NCBI GenBank assembly: GCA_050084985.1 | Contig: JBITNC010000002.1 | Location: forward strand, 2,728,001 to 2,792,000 | Source: Nageia nagi | Lineage: Eukaryota > Pinophyta | Direction of reading: 5' to 3' | DNA: 64,000 nucleotides | Shown: in pieces, positions 33,594 through 45,989 of the stretch | How positions within the stretch are numbered: the stretch's first letter is position 1 | Layout: the number at the start of each line of letters is the position of its first letter | Translations under genes and position numbers: made by a program | Notes under the pieces: generated by a model | Databases searched by the model: none | What the model was told of the DNA's origin: nothing | The model's input: only the letters and a program-made list of their open reading frames with translations

Positions 33594-34345
33594 TACATAT
33601 GGAAGGTCAAAAATGGAATATTTTTTTAAAAATTAGAAACCCTCTAATGATTTCTCTCTTGCTGACAAGATAGAGGTATTTCTTGATACCTAGATACATA
33701 TTTAAAGTAAAGTAGCCAAGGTGGAGATGAAGATGAATTACCTTGGTGTCCTCCTAGATTATTGGGCTAATGCTGCTTATTTAATTAGTTAGGTTCCCTT
33801 GGATAACTCACAACAATGTTCCCCTCACTCCAAGTTATGGTCTAAATAGTGCCCTCCAATGCATATCTGCTCACCTTCCCATGGGTGATATTACTCACAA
33901 CCCATCTCTAGTCTGATTATGGGGTTTTGATCATGGAGCTAGTTATTCATGATAATATCATGGTGGGACTTCAATATTGATGCAAGTTCCACCACATTCA
34001 TATTAGGATGGACCTCCAACTACTACATTGAATTTTGACAATAGTGATGCTTGGGATACTCAACATTCCCCCTCTCTTGCTATTCATGTACATGGATGGG
34101 GAGAAGATGTGGATGGTGCTAATTCATATGCTCATAAAGGTGACATTTGGGAAATATAACCCATACTCATGAATATTTTATGATGGCTCTATTAGTTTTT
34201 GAATGATGTACTATTAATATGTGTGCCCTCAATTGATAATGGCTTTTATTTTTATTTTTTTACTAATAGACTCCTAATCCATGTTTAGGATTAGTGTGGA
34301 CCCTTTTTGGGGTGTGAGTGCTACCACCCATAATATCTTTTTTAT
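33594..34345 (+). pseudogene. LINE-C tail, downstream half
   Basis: After the 3' LTR the translation 'FYIWKVKNGIFF' continues the LINE pattern (usual: x-x-I-W-K-x-R-N-x-x-I-F), which was cut at 24819. Further broken coding follows to about 34150. The last part, 'ttaggattagtgtggaccct' to 'gaatttatttaatatgac', resembles a LINE 3' untranslated end. The exact terminus is uncertain. Confidence 0.65.
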
Positions 34346-36946
34346 TGTAAAGGAATTTATTTAATATGACTTGCTTTTTCATCAAAATAATATATTTAAA
34401 TGATATTATTGATAAATTTTAATTATTTTGATTAATATTGTAATACATTTTTCTTTTTGAATTTTATAAAAAAAATTAAATCTAAATTTATTTAAATTTC
34501 TTTAAGATAAAATTTGATGTCATTTAGATATTTTATATCTAAATAATATTTTAAACTTAAAATATTTAGGAATCATTCATAATAATATGGTTATTAGAAA
34601 AGTATTTCAAATAATTTAAAGTTAAATAAACCATAATACTTGTATCATCTTGATGTGTTCAAATTAGAAAATATTTCTTAAAGATTTAAAAGGATAAAAA
34701 GTACATTGTCTCAAAAGAGATTTAACATTCAACAAATTTTGCAATAATTATTTATTAATCAAAGTTTGATATATAATTTAAAAATTATAAAAGATGTTGA
34801 ACAATAATATAGGATAATACATAAATTACATTATGAAAAAGGATTCTTGTTTCTCTAAATCAATGATTACTTCTGGTGAGTTTTTAACCTTGCTCTTCTT
34901 CTCCTCTAATCACTTTTTGTCTCTTACAATTTTCCTCTTAATTGATATCTCTTCCTTATATTGATGTTTAGTGTCTACTTAATTCTTCTCTTGCAATGTA
35001 CATTGTTCAGATGACTTATCCTTCATGGGGTGCACTCTTTGTTTCTTATTTCCCCAAATCACCTCTTTTCCAACTGGTTCCTCCTCTAGCTCTTTATATA
35101 TTCCTTTTCCTTTTGCTTCACTTTTGCTCTATTCCTCCCCCTTTTCCTATATTCTTTTGTTACTTTATTTTTTATTTTTATCCTTTCTTCTTTTTTCTTA
35201 ATACTTGCACTAGGGTAATGACTTCCTTCTCCTCTTGGATATATATTATAGGATTTCCTCTTGGCTATTTTAGCAATGTTACATCATATACCAACTTAGT
35301 AACATATTGATGTACGGGTATGTCAATTTCCTCTTGTTTGAATTTGTTCATGAAGATTTCCATAGAATGAACTATTAAAAAAGGGGAAATTCACATTCTC
35401 TATATTAGGGTTCTTAAAATGATCTAGCATATCAAAATGATAGGATAATACTACTTTGTGCCTCCCTTATGTGTTAACATACCTTAATATTGCTTGAGCA
35501 ATGTCATCCTAAGGTGTTGGAAGATAAGTTCATTGATATCTTGTCCCATATTTTTCATATGCCTCTCCTTATTGTTTAAATTTAAATATTTCCTCTAGGT
35601 TGTCCAATTTTTCTTCTCTCTTTATCTCTTTCCTTCATTTTCCATTAATTAATTTAGTTATAGTCTCCTCATTCTATTTGAATTCTAGCTCATTAACATT
35701 ACAAGCCCCTTGCATCATGCTTTGCCCAACATTGATGATAATTATAGGTCATACCTTTGCTTTCCTCCCTCACACAACACCTCCCATGTCTATTGGTCCT
35801 TTTCCATAATGTATATTGATTTGGGCTCCATTCTAACAAGTTATCTCTCCATTTTTGCTTTCATCCCTTCTTCCTCTAACTAACATCTTCCTATCTCACT
35901 TATTTGTAGAGATGCTTTAAGTGTGACACTCTTTGTCCTATTTACATATTTATTTCCTTGGTTTATTTTGTAATAAATAAAGAGGGTGGCTTCATTTCTC
36001 TAGCCTATCCTCTTACACAAATTATGGGAGTTGTCCCATCCATGCATGCAACTTAAATTGCACCACCTTTCCTTAGTTATCAACTTAGACCAATTAAATG
36101 TATTATTTCTTTAATTCTATTTGTACACATTGGATTTGATTTTCGTAAAGGGTTCAAGGTTTTCAATATTGTTTGTACATACCTTGATATTTTGTATGAA
36201 TCTTAAAATTGCTATCTTATACAATACTTTAATACAACCATAGACTTAATAGACCATAACGAAGCTAATTCAAACAATAATATACCTACAATTCATCATT
36301 ACTAATGGACATTCCTTAAAAGTAACATTCAATATGCTTCAATTTGCATGATTCAAATATTAAATGAGTATGGGGAGATAATTATTTAGAACCAATCGAC
36401 CTCAAGAGTAATTAATTATATGTAGGTTGAAGGAGGAATTAGACATCATCCATAAATGTTCATCTAGATATAAATCTTATTATGTTCAAACATCAAAAAT
36501 CATAATATTATTTTAATGACAAACAATTATCTTTGATTTCAAATGATATCCATTGGGGGACTTGATATAGATAGAAACCATTGATTATAATGAGATAAGA
36601 CAAAATGAAAAGGTTTAGAATATATTATATAGGGAAGGATTTAATATATTTATATATGGATATAAAGGATTTTATGAATAACTATCTTGGAATGTATTTT
36701 TAATATGGAATAATGGCCATGAGAGGATTGACATTTTAAGGTTCAAGTTTACTTAAGATGTCATATCGAAGGTGAATGGTTTGAATACCAAAGGAAAGCT
36801 TATCAAAAGATAAGATAAAAAGACTAAGTCCAATGTTCAAGATTTTATGGAGCATTTTTGGATAATTGATCTCTACATACAAGATTTTTATAGAATGAGT
36901 CTTCCATATCTATAGGCATATATATTCAAAGTATTTATGAGGTATT
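34346..36946. other. Unassigned AT-rich region with a pyrimidine-rich core
   Basis: 34880-35900 is strongly T/C-rich on the plus strand; the minus strand is Lys/Glu-rich in broken frames. Near 36065-36020 the minus strand contains 'WCNLSCMHGWDNSHNLC', which may be a decayed zinc knuckle of a gag or LINE ORF1, but spacing is not standard. No start, no second domain and no LTR pair are visible, so I make no gene call. Confidence 0.35.
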
Positions 36947-36951
36947 ATATA

Positions 36952-38482
36952 TGTATAATATATTTTTCATACAATTGTTTATTAATTTTGTAATTGCAAC
37001 AAGTTTTGTCTCTATAAATTGTTATAAGGATACAAAGATCTAAGTGAGTCACCTTGGAAGCTGCAAAGGAAAGAAGGTATTAAAAAGTAGCCTGCCACTA
37101 GGAGTGAAGTTAGCCAAAATACAAAGTGTTTAATACTCCTTATAATCAAGAAATATAGATACTAAAATCATCAAATATGGAAACCAGTTACTAATAAAAG
37201 AGGATCCCACTAAAATATATTTTTTCATCAAGAGTGACATCAATTAAGTAGGAAGGATAGATAAATAAGTTAGTCATCGATAAAATAAGATGAGTGACAT
37301 CAATAATCAAGAAGTTACCTCCTATAAGTAACAAAATAAGGAAAAGATGACCCAAAATATTTGAATAGTCAATAATGATGTAAACAAGGAAGAAAGGGGT
37401 TCAAGATAGGCTAAAATTGATAGAAGAAGGTAATTGACATCATCTACCATCTCTTGTAACAACAACCAAATCATAGGGCACACTATTGTCTATGCTCCAT
37501 TATATAGGAAGATTAAAAATTACCCCTTCAAAGAGTCAATACATGGTAGTAGTAATAGTACCACATCAGTTAAGGTTGATCCAATTGATCAAACTGATAG
37601 CGATAGGTATGCATGCATGCATCCAAAGGAAAGCATTAAAGTACTTGAGAGTTTTAATTAACTTGATTGATAAAGAATTTTGATAAGATTCTAAAGAAAA
37701 AGCCAATTTATAATGTCAATGCCTAAAAGGAGTTTTGTTGAAAGATTATGACACCTACAAAAGATAGTTATATATTCTATAGCATGGAAATTACATGGAG
37801 GGATGCTACAACATTCCGAAAACCCCTCTTGGTTTAGTTATAGTATTTTGAATGTAATTGGATGATGGATGATATTTTGAATAGTAGTTAGAAGTATTAT
37901 ATATTTAAAATTTTTAGCTTATAAATATAGATATATTAAATATAATGATGATTGAATAATTAAAGTGTTTGCTCTATGTATTATTGCTAGAGTATCTTTC
38001 TGAATACAAGTATGACATGTATTCCATTTTTCAATTTATTTGATCATGTATGAGCTTAATTTGTTGTGTATGCTTTAGTATATGCTTCATGATTTCATGG
38101 ATGAATATTAATATAGTGGTTGTTAATGACATTTAAATACGGTTGCATATGTAGGCAATATTGGTTCATGATTTTTAGCTTGATTATCCTTCCAACCATT
38201 TCACTTAAGAAGCACATGTTGGTAAAGGATCTTCATTTATTTAATTTCCTACACTCAAATATTTCATCTCTTTCCAATAATATACTCTTTTATTCCTTTC
38301 ATGTACTCTATCTCTCATAACGTTGTATAGGAGATCTCCCCTTGAGGAGATTCTAACCCTATACCCTAAAGACAAGACATCAACCTTTTTAACTCGAAGG
38401 TTAAACTTTGAGAAATAGTTCATCCTTAGTAACTTGGTTAATTGTGATTTATAGGCATTGAAACATTATATAATCTTGATAA
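36952..38482 (+). repeat. 5' LTR of the outer gypsy element
   Basis: About 1.53 kb, aligned throughout with 52034-53585. Shared words include 'gatacaaagatctaagt', 'aattaagtaggaaggata', 'ggggttcaagata' and 'tagttcatcctta'. TATA-like TTATAAATA lies at 37919-37927. Confidence 0.85.
37919..37927 (+). promoter_or_regulatory. TATA box in outer gypsy 5' LTR
   Basis: TTATAAATA, conserved at 53018-53026 and, as CTATAAATA, at 11482-11490. Confidence 0.5.
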
Positions 38483-38946
38483 ATACTTATTTTTTAGGTA
38501 TTCATAGTGATACATACCCATACACTTTAAAGAAATATAATACCCGTGTGGATCTTATAGGAGACTCTATTGAAATAAGACATGTTATGTGTACAAAGAC
38601 AATCCATACATACAACAAACATTGGGAAAGAAATCAATATCAAAATATATTTCAGCTAAGATTCAGAGTGAGTTCATGTTTACAAGATATTAGGATAAGT
38701 TAGGAAAGAATCTTCTTAAATTATACAAACTCGATCCAAAAGGGAAGAAATATATTAGAAGGACTAAGTCCTTGATAGAAATCTCTATTCTAGAAAAAAT
38801 TCTTGCTCAAAATTTGTTGTTGGTGTTCAACATAGTAGCGATAGTGGCTACTCATGCACCACCACTAATCTATCTAGAATGAAATATGATCAATCCTTTG
38901 AACCTAACCAATCCTATAATTATTCCATCCAATGATCTAAAGTCAA
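38483..38946 (+). pseudogene. Outer gypsy leader and gag N-terminal region (broken)
   Basis: It lies between the 5' LTR and the inserted Tat element. No primer-binding site is obvious. Near 38880-38945 translations such as 'NPIIIPSNDLKS' stand where the gag-only element has 'MANPTQNIYPKWDN'; this match is weak. The gag core continues on the other side of the insert at 46760. Confidence 0.4.
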
Positions 38947-38949
38947 TGT

Positions 38950-39736
38950 TGATATGTGTTTTGGTATCTCTTAGGGTTTTACTCTAAATGAACCAAAAGT
39001 ACTCATAAACATTTATTGTATGATTTATCTAAGCTAATTAACTTAAATAAATATACATGAATAATGGAATATAACAATATAGTAATAGAATAATGAAATT
39101 GCATTGTTGTCAATATGCAAAATGAGCTACATGCACTAAACAAAAAGAATCAAGTGAAAGATAAATACCTATGTATCCTTACCTATGTTTAGATCAAGGA
39201 TATGATGGACAAACATATTGAAGAGTAGTGAACTTGTTATGTGAATCCCAAGGCCAACTGCAAAAGAAAAACTAGCATGAGCACTATTCTCTGAGATTTT
39301 AGCATGAATGTGAACATTAGCATAGGTATGAACATTCCTAAATAATGAGGTTCAATGAAAAGGATCGATGATAGAAGAGATGATGACAAGTCAAATTGAA
39401 CATATGATCATGGAAGTGGATAACAAATTGCTTGAGTGATAACAAGATTCCAATCCCAATGGGTGATGTTTAGAAACACCCAAGTGTAGGGTACCAACTA
39501 TTAAGATTTTATCTTAACATGCTTTCCCTAGGTTAGAGAGACTTATATTTATATCAGGTGTGATTCACTATTTAACCCCTTGAATATTGGTTGAATTCAT
39601 CCTGGTGTACCTAACATAAAATATAAGAATACAACCTGAGAAATATGTGATAATAAGGATAAATATGAATAAAATATGTGTGTAAAGTTGCACCTAAATG
39701 AGATCATATTAAGGGGATCACTTTTAGGTTTCAACA
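38950..39736 (-). repeat. 3' LTR of the inner Tat element
   Basis: 787 bp, aligned with 45990-46759: 'ttttactctaaatgaa', 'aaacatttattgtat', 'gataataaggataaatatga' and 'aggtttcaaca' occur in both. The left edge may instead be 38947 (TGTTGATATG). Confidence 0.9.
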
Positions 39737-39751
39737 TATTTCCCCCTTTGT
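39737..39751 (-). promoter_or_regulatory. Polypurine tract of inner Tat element
   Basis: The minus strand reads CAAAGGGGGAAATA immediately before the LTR start TGTTGAAACC. Confidence 0.85.
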
Positions 39752-40488
39752 AAGTATAATGAAATTGAATCTTGAAAGAATATTATGCTTGCAAAGAAAG
39801 TAAAGGTAAAGAGGAAAATTTGACACTTCCCTAGTTTAGCTATATGAATCATCAAGGATTTGATGATGTATATTGCCTCCTCTTTGCCTTGGTTATGATA
39901 TGTAATAGCTTGCATGTAGTAGAATCAACTAACAACAAATAATGAAACCTAAAAATGAGAGGTACACACTTCCAAGCATACATATGATTATTAACTTATA
40001 AAAGATATAGTAGTGAGAATAAGAGTAACATCATAGCATTTCATCAAATGATATAGAAATAATGAATAAGATATAAAATTAATATAATATGCATATAACA
40101 TCATGTGGAGAACACTAAATACAAAAGTATTCAATATTTCATTCTTAGATGAATACATAATAAATCATGATAAGGATATGTCCACATCACCATGGGGTAC
40201 ATGCCCCATTCCTAAATTGAACACATGTAATTAGAACCCTATATATTAATATCATCATGAGGTACATGCCCCATTCCTAGATGTAATAAATGAATCAAGA
40301 ATAACTACATGGTGATGGTTAGTTGAGATCCAACTGACAAAGGTGAATCAAATATGAAGGTTAGTTGAGACCCAATTAGCAAAGGTGATTCAAAGACATG
40401 GTTGGTTTGAATATTTCCCAATCATGCAAGTGATATGCTACTCATCATCATGAGGTACATACCCCATTTGTAGATACCCCATTTCTAA
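39752..40488 (-). other. Inner Tat 3' region lacking integrase, with short repeats
   Basis: No His-Cys finger or D-D-E block is found on the minus strand. 'catgaggtacatgccccatt' variants occur at about 40190, 40255 and 40447, and 'ggttagttgaga-ccaa' variants at about 40318 and 40362. About 740 bp is far too short for integrase plus a normal 3' region. Confidence 0.65.
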
Positions 40489-41230
40489 TCAAAGTACCAT
40501 CAAATGACCTTTTTTAAAGAATATCACCAAAATGACATACCTTATAGCCATGTGTTTCAACCTTCGTTTAAGGAACTGGGAATGACATGATTCCAAAATT
40601 TGTCCTTGCTTGAGGTAGTTGTAGATATTAACATACCATGCATGCAATGGGAGAATAGCACATATAAATGGTTCTCTCTTGAAGAATCCTTGAAATTCAT
40701 CATCATACAAAAAGGAACAATGTCTAAGGTTATTGATTTTGATAATGATTTCCTAATATTCAACTAAGATATGTGTTAGTGAAGCAGAATTAGCCATAAC
40801 ATTCAAAAATATATTATTTTTCCTTGAAATATTCTCAAACTTAATCTATGTGAAGCACCTTTGAACCATTGCATCTACTAGGTCTTTACATGGATGTAAT
40901 TTCTCATCTTTTATGTTGTAAGCATCATTGATCTAATTGATGATAAGATGGGAATCACCATAAAATTTCAAATGAGTGATTCCAAGGTTGATTTTTACCT
41001 TTAATCCAAGATTAAAGTATCATACTTAGCCATGTTTTTTGTGCACTCAAAATTCAACTTGTAAGCCATAGGAATCATACCTCCTTCATGAGATACTAGC
41101 ACAATTCTTGGCCCAACCCTTTCCAAACATTTAGAGCTATCAAATAACATTATCCATGCATTTTCCTCAAACTAATCAACTAGTGCCACAATCTCATTCT
41201 TATTATTGTTTTGATCACATGGTGCTGCTA
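40489..41230 (-). pseudogene. Inner Tat archaeal-type RNase H and following linker
   Basis: The minus strand near 41150-40900 gives 'AWIMLFDSSKCLERVG', 'LVSHEGGMIPMAYKLNFECT' and 'NMAKYDTLIL', matching the W-x-L-x-F-D-G-S/A and T-N-N-x-A-E-Y-E-A-L pattern of the second RNase H in Tat elements; the Asp of FD is kept, while the Glu region is changed (AKYD). 'QGQILESCHSQFLKRRLKH' and 'FFKKGH' (40640-40490) match the linker that precedes integrase in this group, after which similarity stops. Confidence 0.82.
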
Positions 41231-41379
41231 CAAGCATATCAGATATAACCTATCCCTTTAGAGGAGATCAAACTCTTATAGTTCCATGATCCATTTGGCT
41301 AGTCTTCCCTATAACTATGGTTTTGATAGTAAATACCTTAGTGGATTAGCTTGAGCCATAATGAAGGTAGTGTTGGTGA

Positions 41380-42440
41380 TCATGTAATGCTTCAATTTCT
41401 AAGTTATGTAGACTGTGACATAACACAACTTCTCAATTGGAGTGTAGTTGATTTCTACATTTTGTAGGATATTGGACATATAGTACACAATGCTCTCCTT
41501 ATTTTCATTATCAAGTTGGACAAGGACTATCCCAATAGCATTGGTTATAGCTAAGATATACATGTATAGAGGCTTGGTGTGATCAACTAGTAGTAAAATA
41601 GGAGTGTTAAGCAAGTGATTCTTGATGTATTCAAATGTCTTTTGAAACTCCTTTTTCCATATGAATTGATTTTCCTTATTGAGAAAGTGAGAGAATGGAT
41701 CTATTCTATCCACTAACTAATCCATGAGCCTCTTGAATGCTTGTAACTTTCCTTGAAGACTTCTAAGTTTTCTAATATTTCTTAGTGGAGGCATATCCAT
41801 TATAGCTTTGACCTTTTTAGGATGTATCTCAATGCCTCTTCTAGATAAAATATAACCAAGCAACTTACCACTAGATACCCCAAAAATACACTTCTTAGGA
41901 TTTAACTTTTAGTTAAATTGTCTCATCCTTTCAAAAATAAATCTTAAGTCCTCTAAATAATTTTCCTTCTCAGTATATTTAGCAAGAATATCATCAACAT
42001 AAACTTCAATTAATTTATGAATAAGGTCATGAAATATAGTTACCATTACTCTTTTGTATATTTTCATTGCATTTTTTAAGGCCAAAGGGTATGAATACCC
42101 AACAAAATATTCCATAAGGTGTGGTGAAGTTTATCTTATGTTGATACTCTTTATTTATTCTAATTTAATCATATCCTAAGAAACCATCCGTGAATGATAA
42201 AATCTCATGTCCTGCTATAGAATCCATAATTGTGTCAATGAAAAGTTATCCTTTAGAAAATCCTTATTTAAATCCTTAAAATCTATGCAACATTTGATTT
42301 CTCCATTTTTTTTCATATCTAGAATGATGTTGGCTAACTAAGGTGAATAGTTAATGGCCTCAATGAATCCTACTTTGTAATATTTTTCAATCTCCTTTTT
42401 GAATTCAAAAGAGTGCTTTGGATGCTTGGTCTTCTTTTTT
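41380..42440 (-). pseudogene. Inner Tat reverse transcriptase and RNase H
   Basis: Minus-strand blocks are 'SFEFKKEIEKYYKVGFIEA' near 42420-42360, 'IKCCIDFKDLNKDFLKDNF', 'FVGYSYPLALKNAMKIYKR', the catalytic 'EVYVDDILAK' (YVDD at 41993-42004, intact), 'LNPKKCIFGVSSGKLLGYIL', then RNase H 'HTKPLYMYILAITNAIGIVL' and 'YYMSNILQNVEINYTPIEK'. The order and spacing are those of gypsy pol. In 'LYMYILAITNAIG' the usual L-Y-L-x-A-S/T-x-x-A-x-G is partly kept. Several stops break the frame. Confidence 0.92.
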
Positions 42441-43149
42441 ATTGTATAGGCTTTACACCTTCCTACACCACTAGATTGTGAGTTACAAAGGCTAGATCTA
42501 ATCTTTTCATGTCACTATATTTCTAAGAAAACATGTCCTTGAATTCTATTAAGAACTAATGATATATATGCTTATCCTTCCAAATGATTCATATTCTAAT
42601 ATGAACAATCTTTAGCACCTCCTCTATACCAATGTTTATCTTGATAGGAGGCTCATTCAACCATGGTACCTCATCACCAGGTTGATAAAGGTTAGGCAAT
42701 GTCCCCAATCAAGCTATGATATGAGAGAAAGAGTATCACATACACACACACACCTAGCTACCTAGCCTACTATATGTAATGAAAGAAGAAGGTAGGCTAG
42801 TATAGTAGGGAAGAACTTGCTATGTCCTCCATATTCTCTTTGAAATAAGCATAAGGATGATAAGCAAAATTGCCTTGTATTTTGGGATGAAATGATTTAA
42901 AATTTGATCATGCCACTAGTGTGTGCAAAAGTGCATCATCCATTTCAAATACATTAGCAAACCTAGAAACTATCCTATCAAGCATCAGGTAAGAAGAATC
43001 ATAATCTATTTCCTCATTATAGGAACTAATATTAGTGTAGGTGCAGATGATAGAGTAGGCATTAGACCTAGCATGGGCATTGACCTTCTTTGGATATTTG
43101 CCCTTGATTTTTGATATCAACTCAACCATATTAACTAATTGCAACTCTG

Positions 43150-44000
43150 ATTCTATGTTGTACTCTTTGTCACTAATGTATGAGACCAGATTTATTTAAT
43201 TTATCTTCTTTATTTCTAGGCCACTTTTCCCTTTGTTTGACTTAAATATCTTCATAGGTAACTCTTCAATTCCTTATTCATTTCTACCAAGGCCTTTACC
43301 TTTGTACCTTTAAGATTCTATGTACTGTAGTATCAATGATGCATGATACCTCATATATCTTGTCTTCTTGTTAACCTTTACATAGTATTCCACTTTGTTG
43401 TTATTTGTATCTAATTCTAATTTTGATTCTAAAGTATCAGTATTGTATAATATCATCCTGACATCATCTTCTTCTTATTCTAACTAAACTTGACTACATT
43501 TACAATAATAAGGGTAGCATGAGTGTTGAGGTGAGTGCAAGCATTAATGCTAGTGCAGATGTTGGTCATTCCTAGTTTTTTGATGTCTTCCTAATTATTT
43601 GATGTATTCTTTGATGACCTTCTAACTAACAACATATGTACCAAAACCTATCTCTTGTATAGTTTCATGGTATCACCATCTTCTTCATGTTCCTCACTAT
43701 CTTCATCATTTTCCTCATGGATTTCAACATTTCTATATGGAACTATGGTGTTTCCAACTTGTGCAATCATGTTTATAATTTCTTTCACTACTTAAACTAC
43801 ATATTTATGTCCATTATGGTTAAATTTAATCAATCTATGTAAAGTAGATGGTACACACCTCATTGGATGTATCCATGGTCTCCTAAGGAGGATATCATAA
43901 AGAAGCCTCTTATCTAGCACTAAGTTATAATTTCCACTATATTTGGTCCCAACTAAATAAGAAACATGATATGTCTAGCACATGCTTTTTTTTCATTATC
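43150..44000 (-). pseudogene. Inner Tat protease region
   Basis: Near 43930-43800 the minus strand reads 'NYNLVLDKRLLYDILLRRPW', then 'IHPMRCVPSTLHRLIKFNHN', which is the signature flap and C-terminal block of Tat retropepsins (usual: D-I-L-L-G-R-P-W-I-H-x-x-x-x-V-P-S-T-L-H). The Gly of LLGRPW is Arg. An acidic stretch follows near 43720-43680. The active D-[ST]-G is not clear. Confidence 0.82.
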
Positions 44001-44024
44001 ATAACTTGTGATCTTTTACTTCTT

Positions 44025-44620
44025 TCATACAAATTTTGGCATCAAATTATCACCAAATTTCTTCAGGAATTCAATGGAGAAAAAAATTTCAAACCTGCAC
44101 CATAGTCCACCATATACAAATGCATTCATGACTATTTTTTCTAGTAATTTCACACATATATGGATTGGTAAGCATTTATCAATGATATCATCACTAGGAA
44201 TTTCATCTTTAGTAAATGTAATAGCATTCTTGAAACAACCAATCATTCCTACCAAGGAGCTAGTAGAAATATCTGTATCAACATCAATATCTCTGAGAAT
44301 TTCAAACAATGCTAGTATATGCTCTTTAGATGTTTCAAATAATTCAAGAAAACTAATTTTTGCATTTGTATTTTAAATATTTTACAAATACATTTTTAGC
44401 ATTTATCTTTCCTCTTTTCCTTAAGAGAAGTTTTAGAAGGTACCTTTTTTGTAGAAGAAATTGAGTTAGGGATACCTTTCTTTGATCTTATGGTTGCATT
44501 GCATGATTTTTCCAAATCTAAACCTGCATCTGAATCTTCTTTTGGAATGAATTCATCATCAAACTCAATAGGTTCACCATTATTATTATAGATAATCATA
44601 TTCACCATATTCATAGAAGG
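44025..44620 (-). pseudogene. Inner Tat gag-protease linker
   Basis: Two partly open minus-strand frames ('MFEILRDIDVDTDISTSSLV' region at 44309-44025, and an acidic to basic segment at 44614-44396) lie between the gag knuckle and the protease. I recognise no separate domain. Context places them as the linker of the polyprotein. Confidence 0.55.
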
Positions 44621-44626
44621 TAGATC

Positions 44627-45885
44627 CTAATTTTTGACTTTGAGTACATCATTTTCATATGAAACTGCACCATTATCCAACAAGTTTTTTAACTTTTTTC
44701 TCAAAACATAACAACTTGTTGTATTATGCCCTTTGATTTTATGATATTTACAAAATTGATTTTCCCTATACCAACTAGGCTTTTCATCATAGGTCCATAT
44801 TATTTTACTTGAATTCATTTGATTAAACACTTATCTAGACATTCTTTAAATATTTGCTTAGGGTTTTCTAGTAATGTATACATTTCTTTAGCCAATTTTC
44901 TATCTTTAGGTTTATCTTGGTGGGATGGTTCAATTGCATTAACTAAAGTATCATCCTTTTTGTTATAGGGTTTCTTACCATTATCTTTGTTGGATGAGGA
45001 TGATGTATATTTAAGCAAATTAGATCTTACTAATAATTATTTTTTATCAATAAGCAAATGAACCATATGCATAACTGAACCATTAACATACTCAATCCCT
45101 TTTTCACCAAGAACTGGATGAACATTTTCAAGGAATACCTTTCTAATGAAGCTCTCTTCCACCTTTTGTTCAATGGACCTCCAAAGCTTGATGAATCTAG
45201 GAGAAAACTTGTATAATATCTTCGTTTGGACTTACTTGCAATAGATCAAATCTATCAAATCAACTAGTTTATTCATATTGCATCTGAAGTGATCCTTGAC
45301 CTCATCCTTCAATTGTTGAAATGATGTTATAGAACCTAGTTGCAAGCTATGAAATTGCTTGGGAGCTTCATTGGTTACACTCATAGGGAAATATTTTGCT
45401 TTCAAATGATCATTAACCTCACATTTAAGCTCCATAATATATTCAAAACCTTGTAGATGAGTGATAGGATCAGTATGACCATTGAATTTTTTGAATTTAG
45501 GATCCTTATCTATACCAACAAGGAGTGTATTTCAAATCTCCATGCTCAATGGATTACCCTTGTTTTCTATCCAATATGTGTGAACTCTAAATTTGCTCCT
45601 AATATGTGCAACCTAAGATTCAAGATGTTTGAATTATTTGTTGGTAAATATACCTAAATTGGATGCATGATTACCAACATTTTCATTATTATCAGCATTG
45701 GCAGTGATGGTAGCATCCATGCTGATTTGCATATCTACGCTAGGATGATTGATGATTTGGACTGCTAGTGTAGATGCCTTCACAATGAGAGCTTGAAACT
45801 TAAGCATTATTATTAACTTGGTAAAGACTTCAAGATTTATGTTCACTATTTCTGTCACACTCATAAAAATTTTTATTAAATACAA
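44627..45885 (-). pseudogene. Inner Tat gag
   Basis: Minus-strand pieces are 'ELKCEVNDHLKAKYFPMSV' with 'SLQLGSITSFQQLKDEVKDH' (45435-45290, capsid-type gag core), a basic linker 'SSSNKDNGKKPYNKKDD' (45018-44950), and 'FCKYHKIKGHNTTSCYVLRK' (44750-44690). The last is a knuckle of the type C-x-Y-H-x3-G-H-x-T-x2-C, with first Cys, His and final Cys kept, typical of Tat gag. Frames shift between pieces. This gag differs in type from the outer element's gag. Confidence 0.85.
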
Positions 45886-45989
45886 CCAAGAACCCTAGGG
45901 TTGTTGATATAAAAATATGTGTAGGTTCAAGAGCACTTATATTCTAACCTTAATTAAGAGAAAGAAAATGCTATGAAAGGTGGTTACTG

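Noticed and set aside
34996-35310. 104-codon plus frame, hydrophobic, possible membrane protein
   Set aside because: It is a T/C-rich low-complexity tract; the Phe, Leu and Pro runs follow from base composition and the neighbours are equally T/C-rich.
44008-44376. 122-codon plus frame
   Set aside because: Antisense to the inner Tat gag-protease linker, which has context support on the minus strand.
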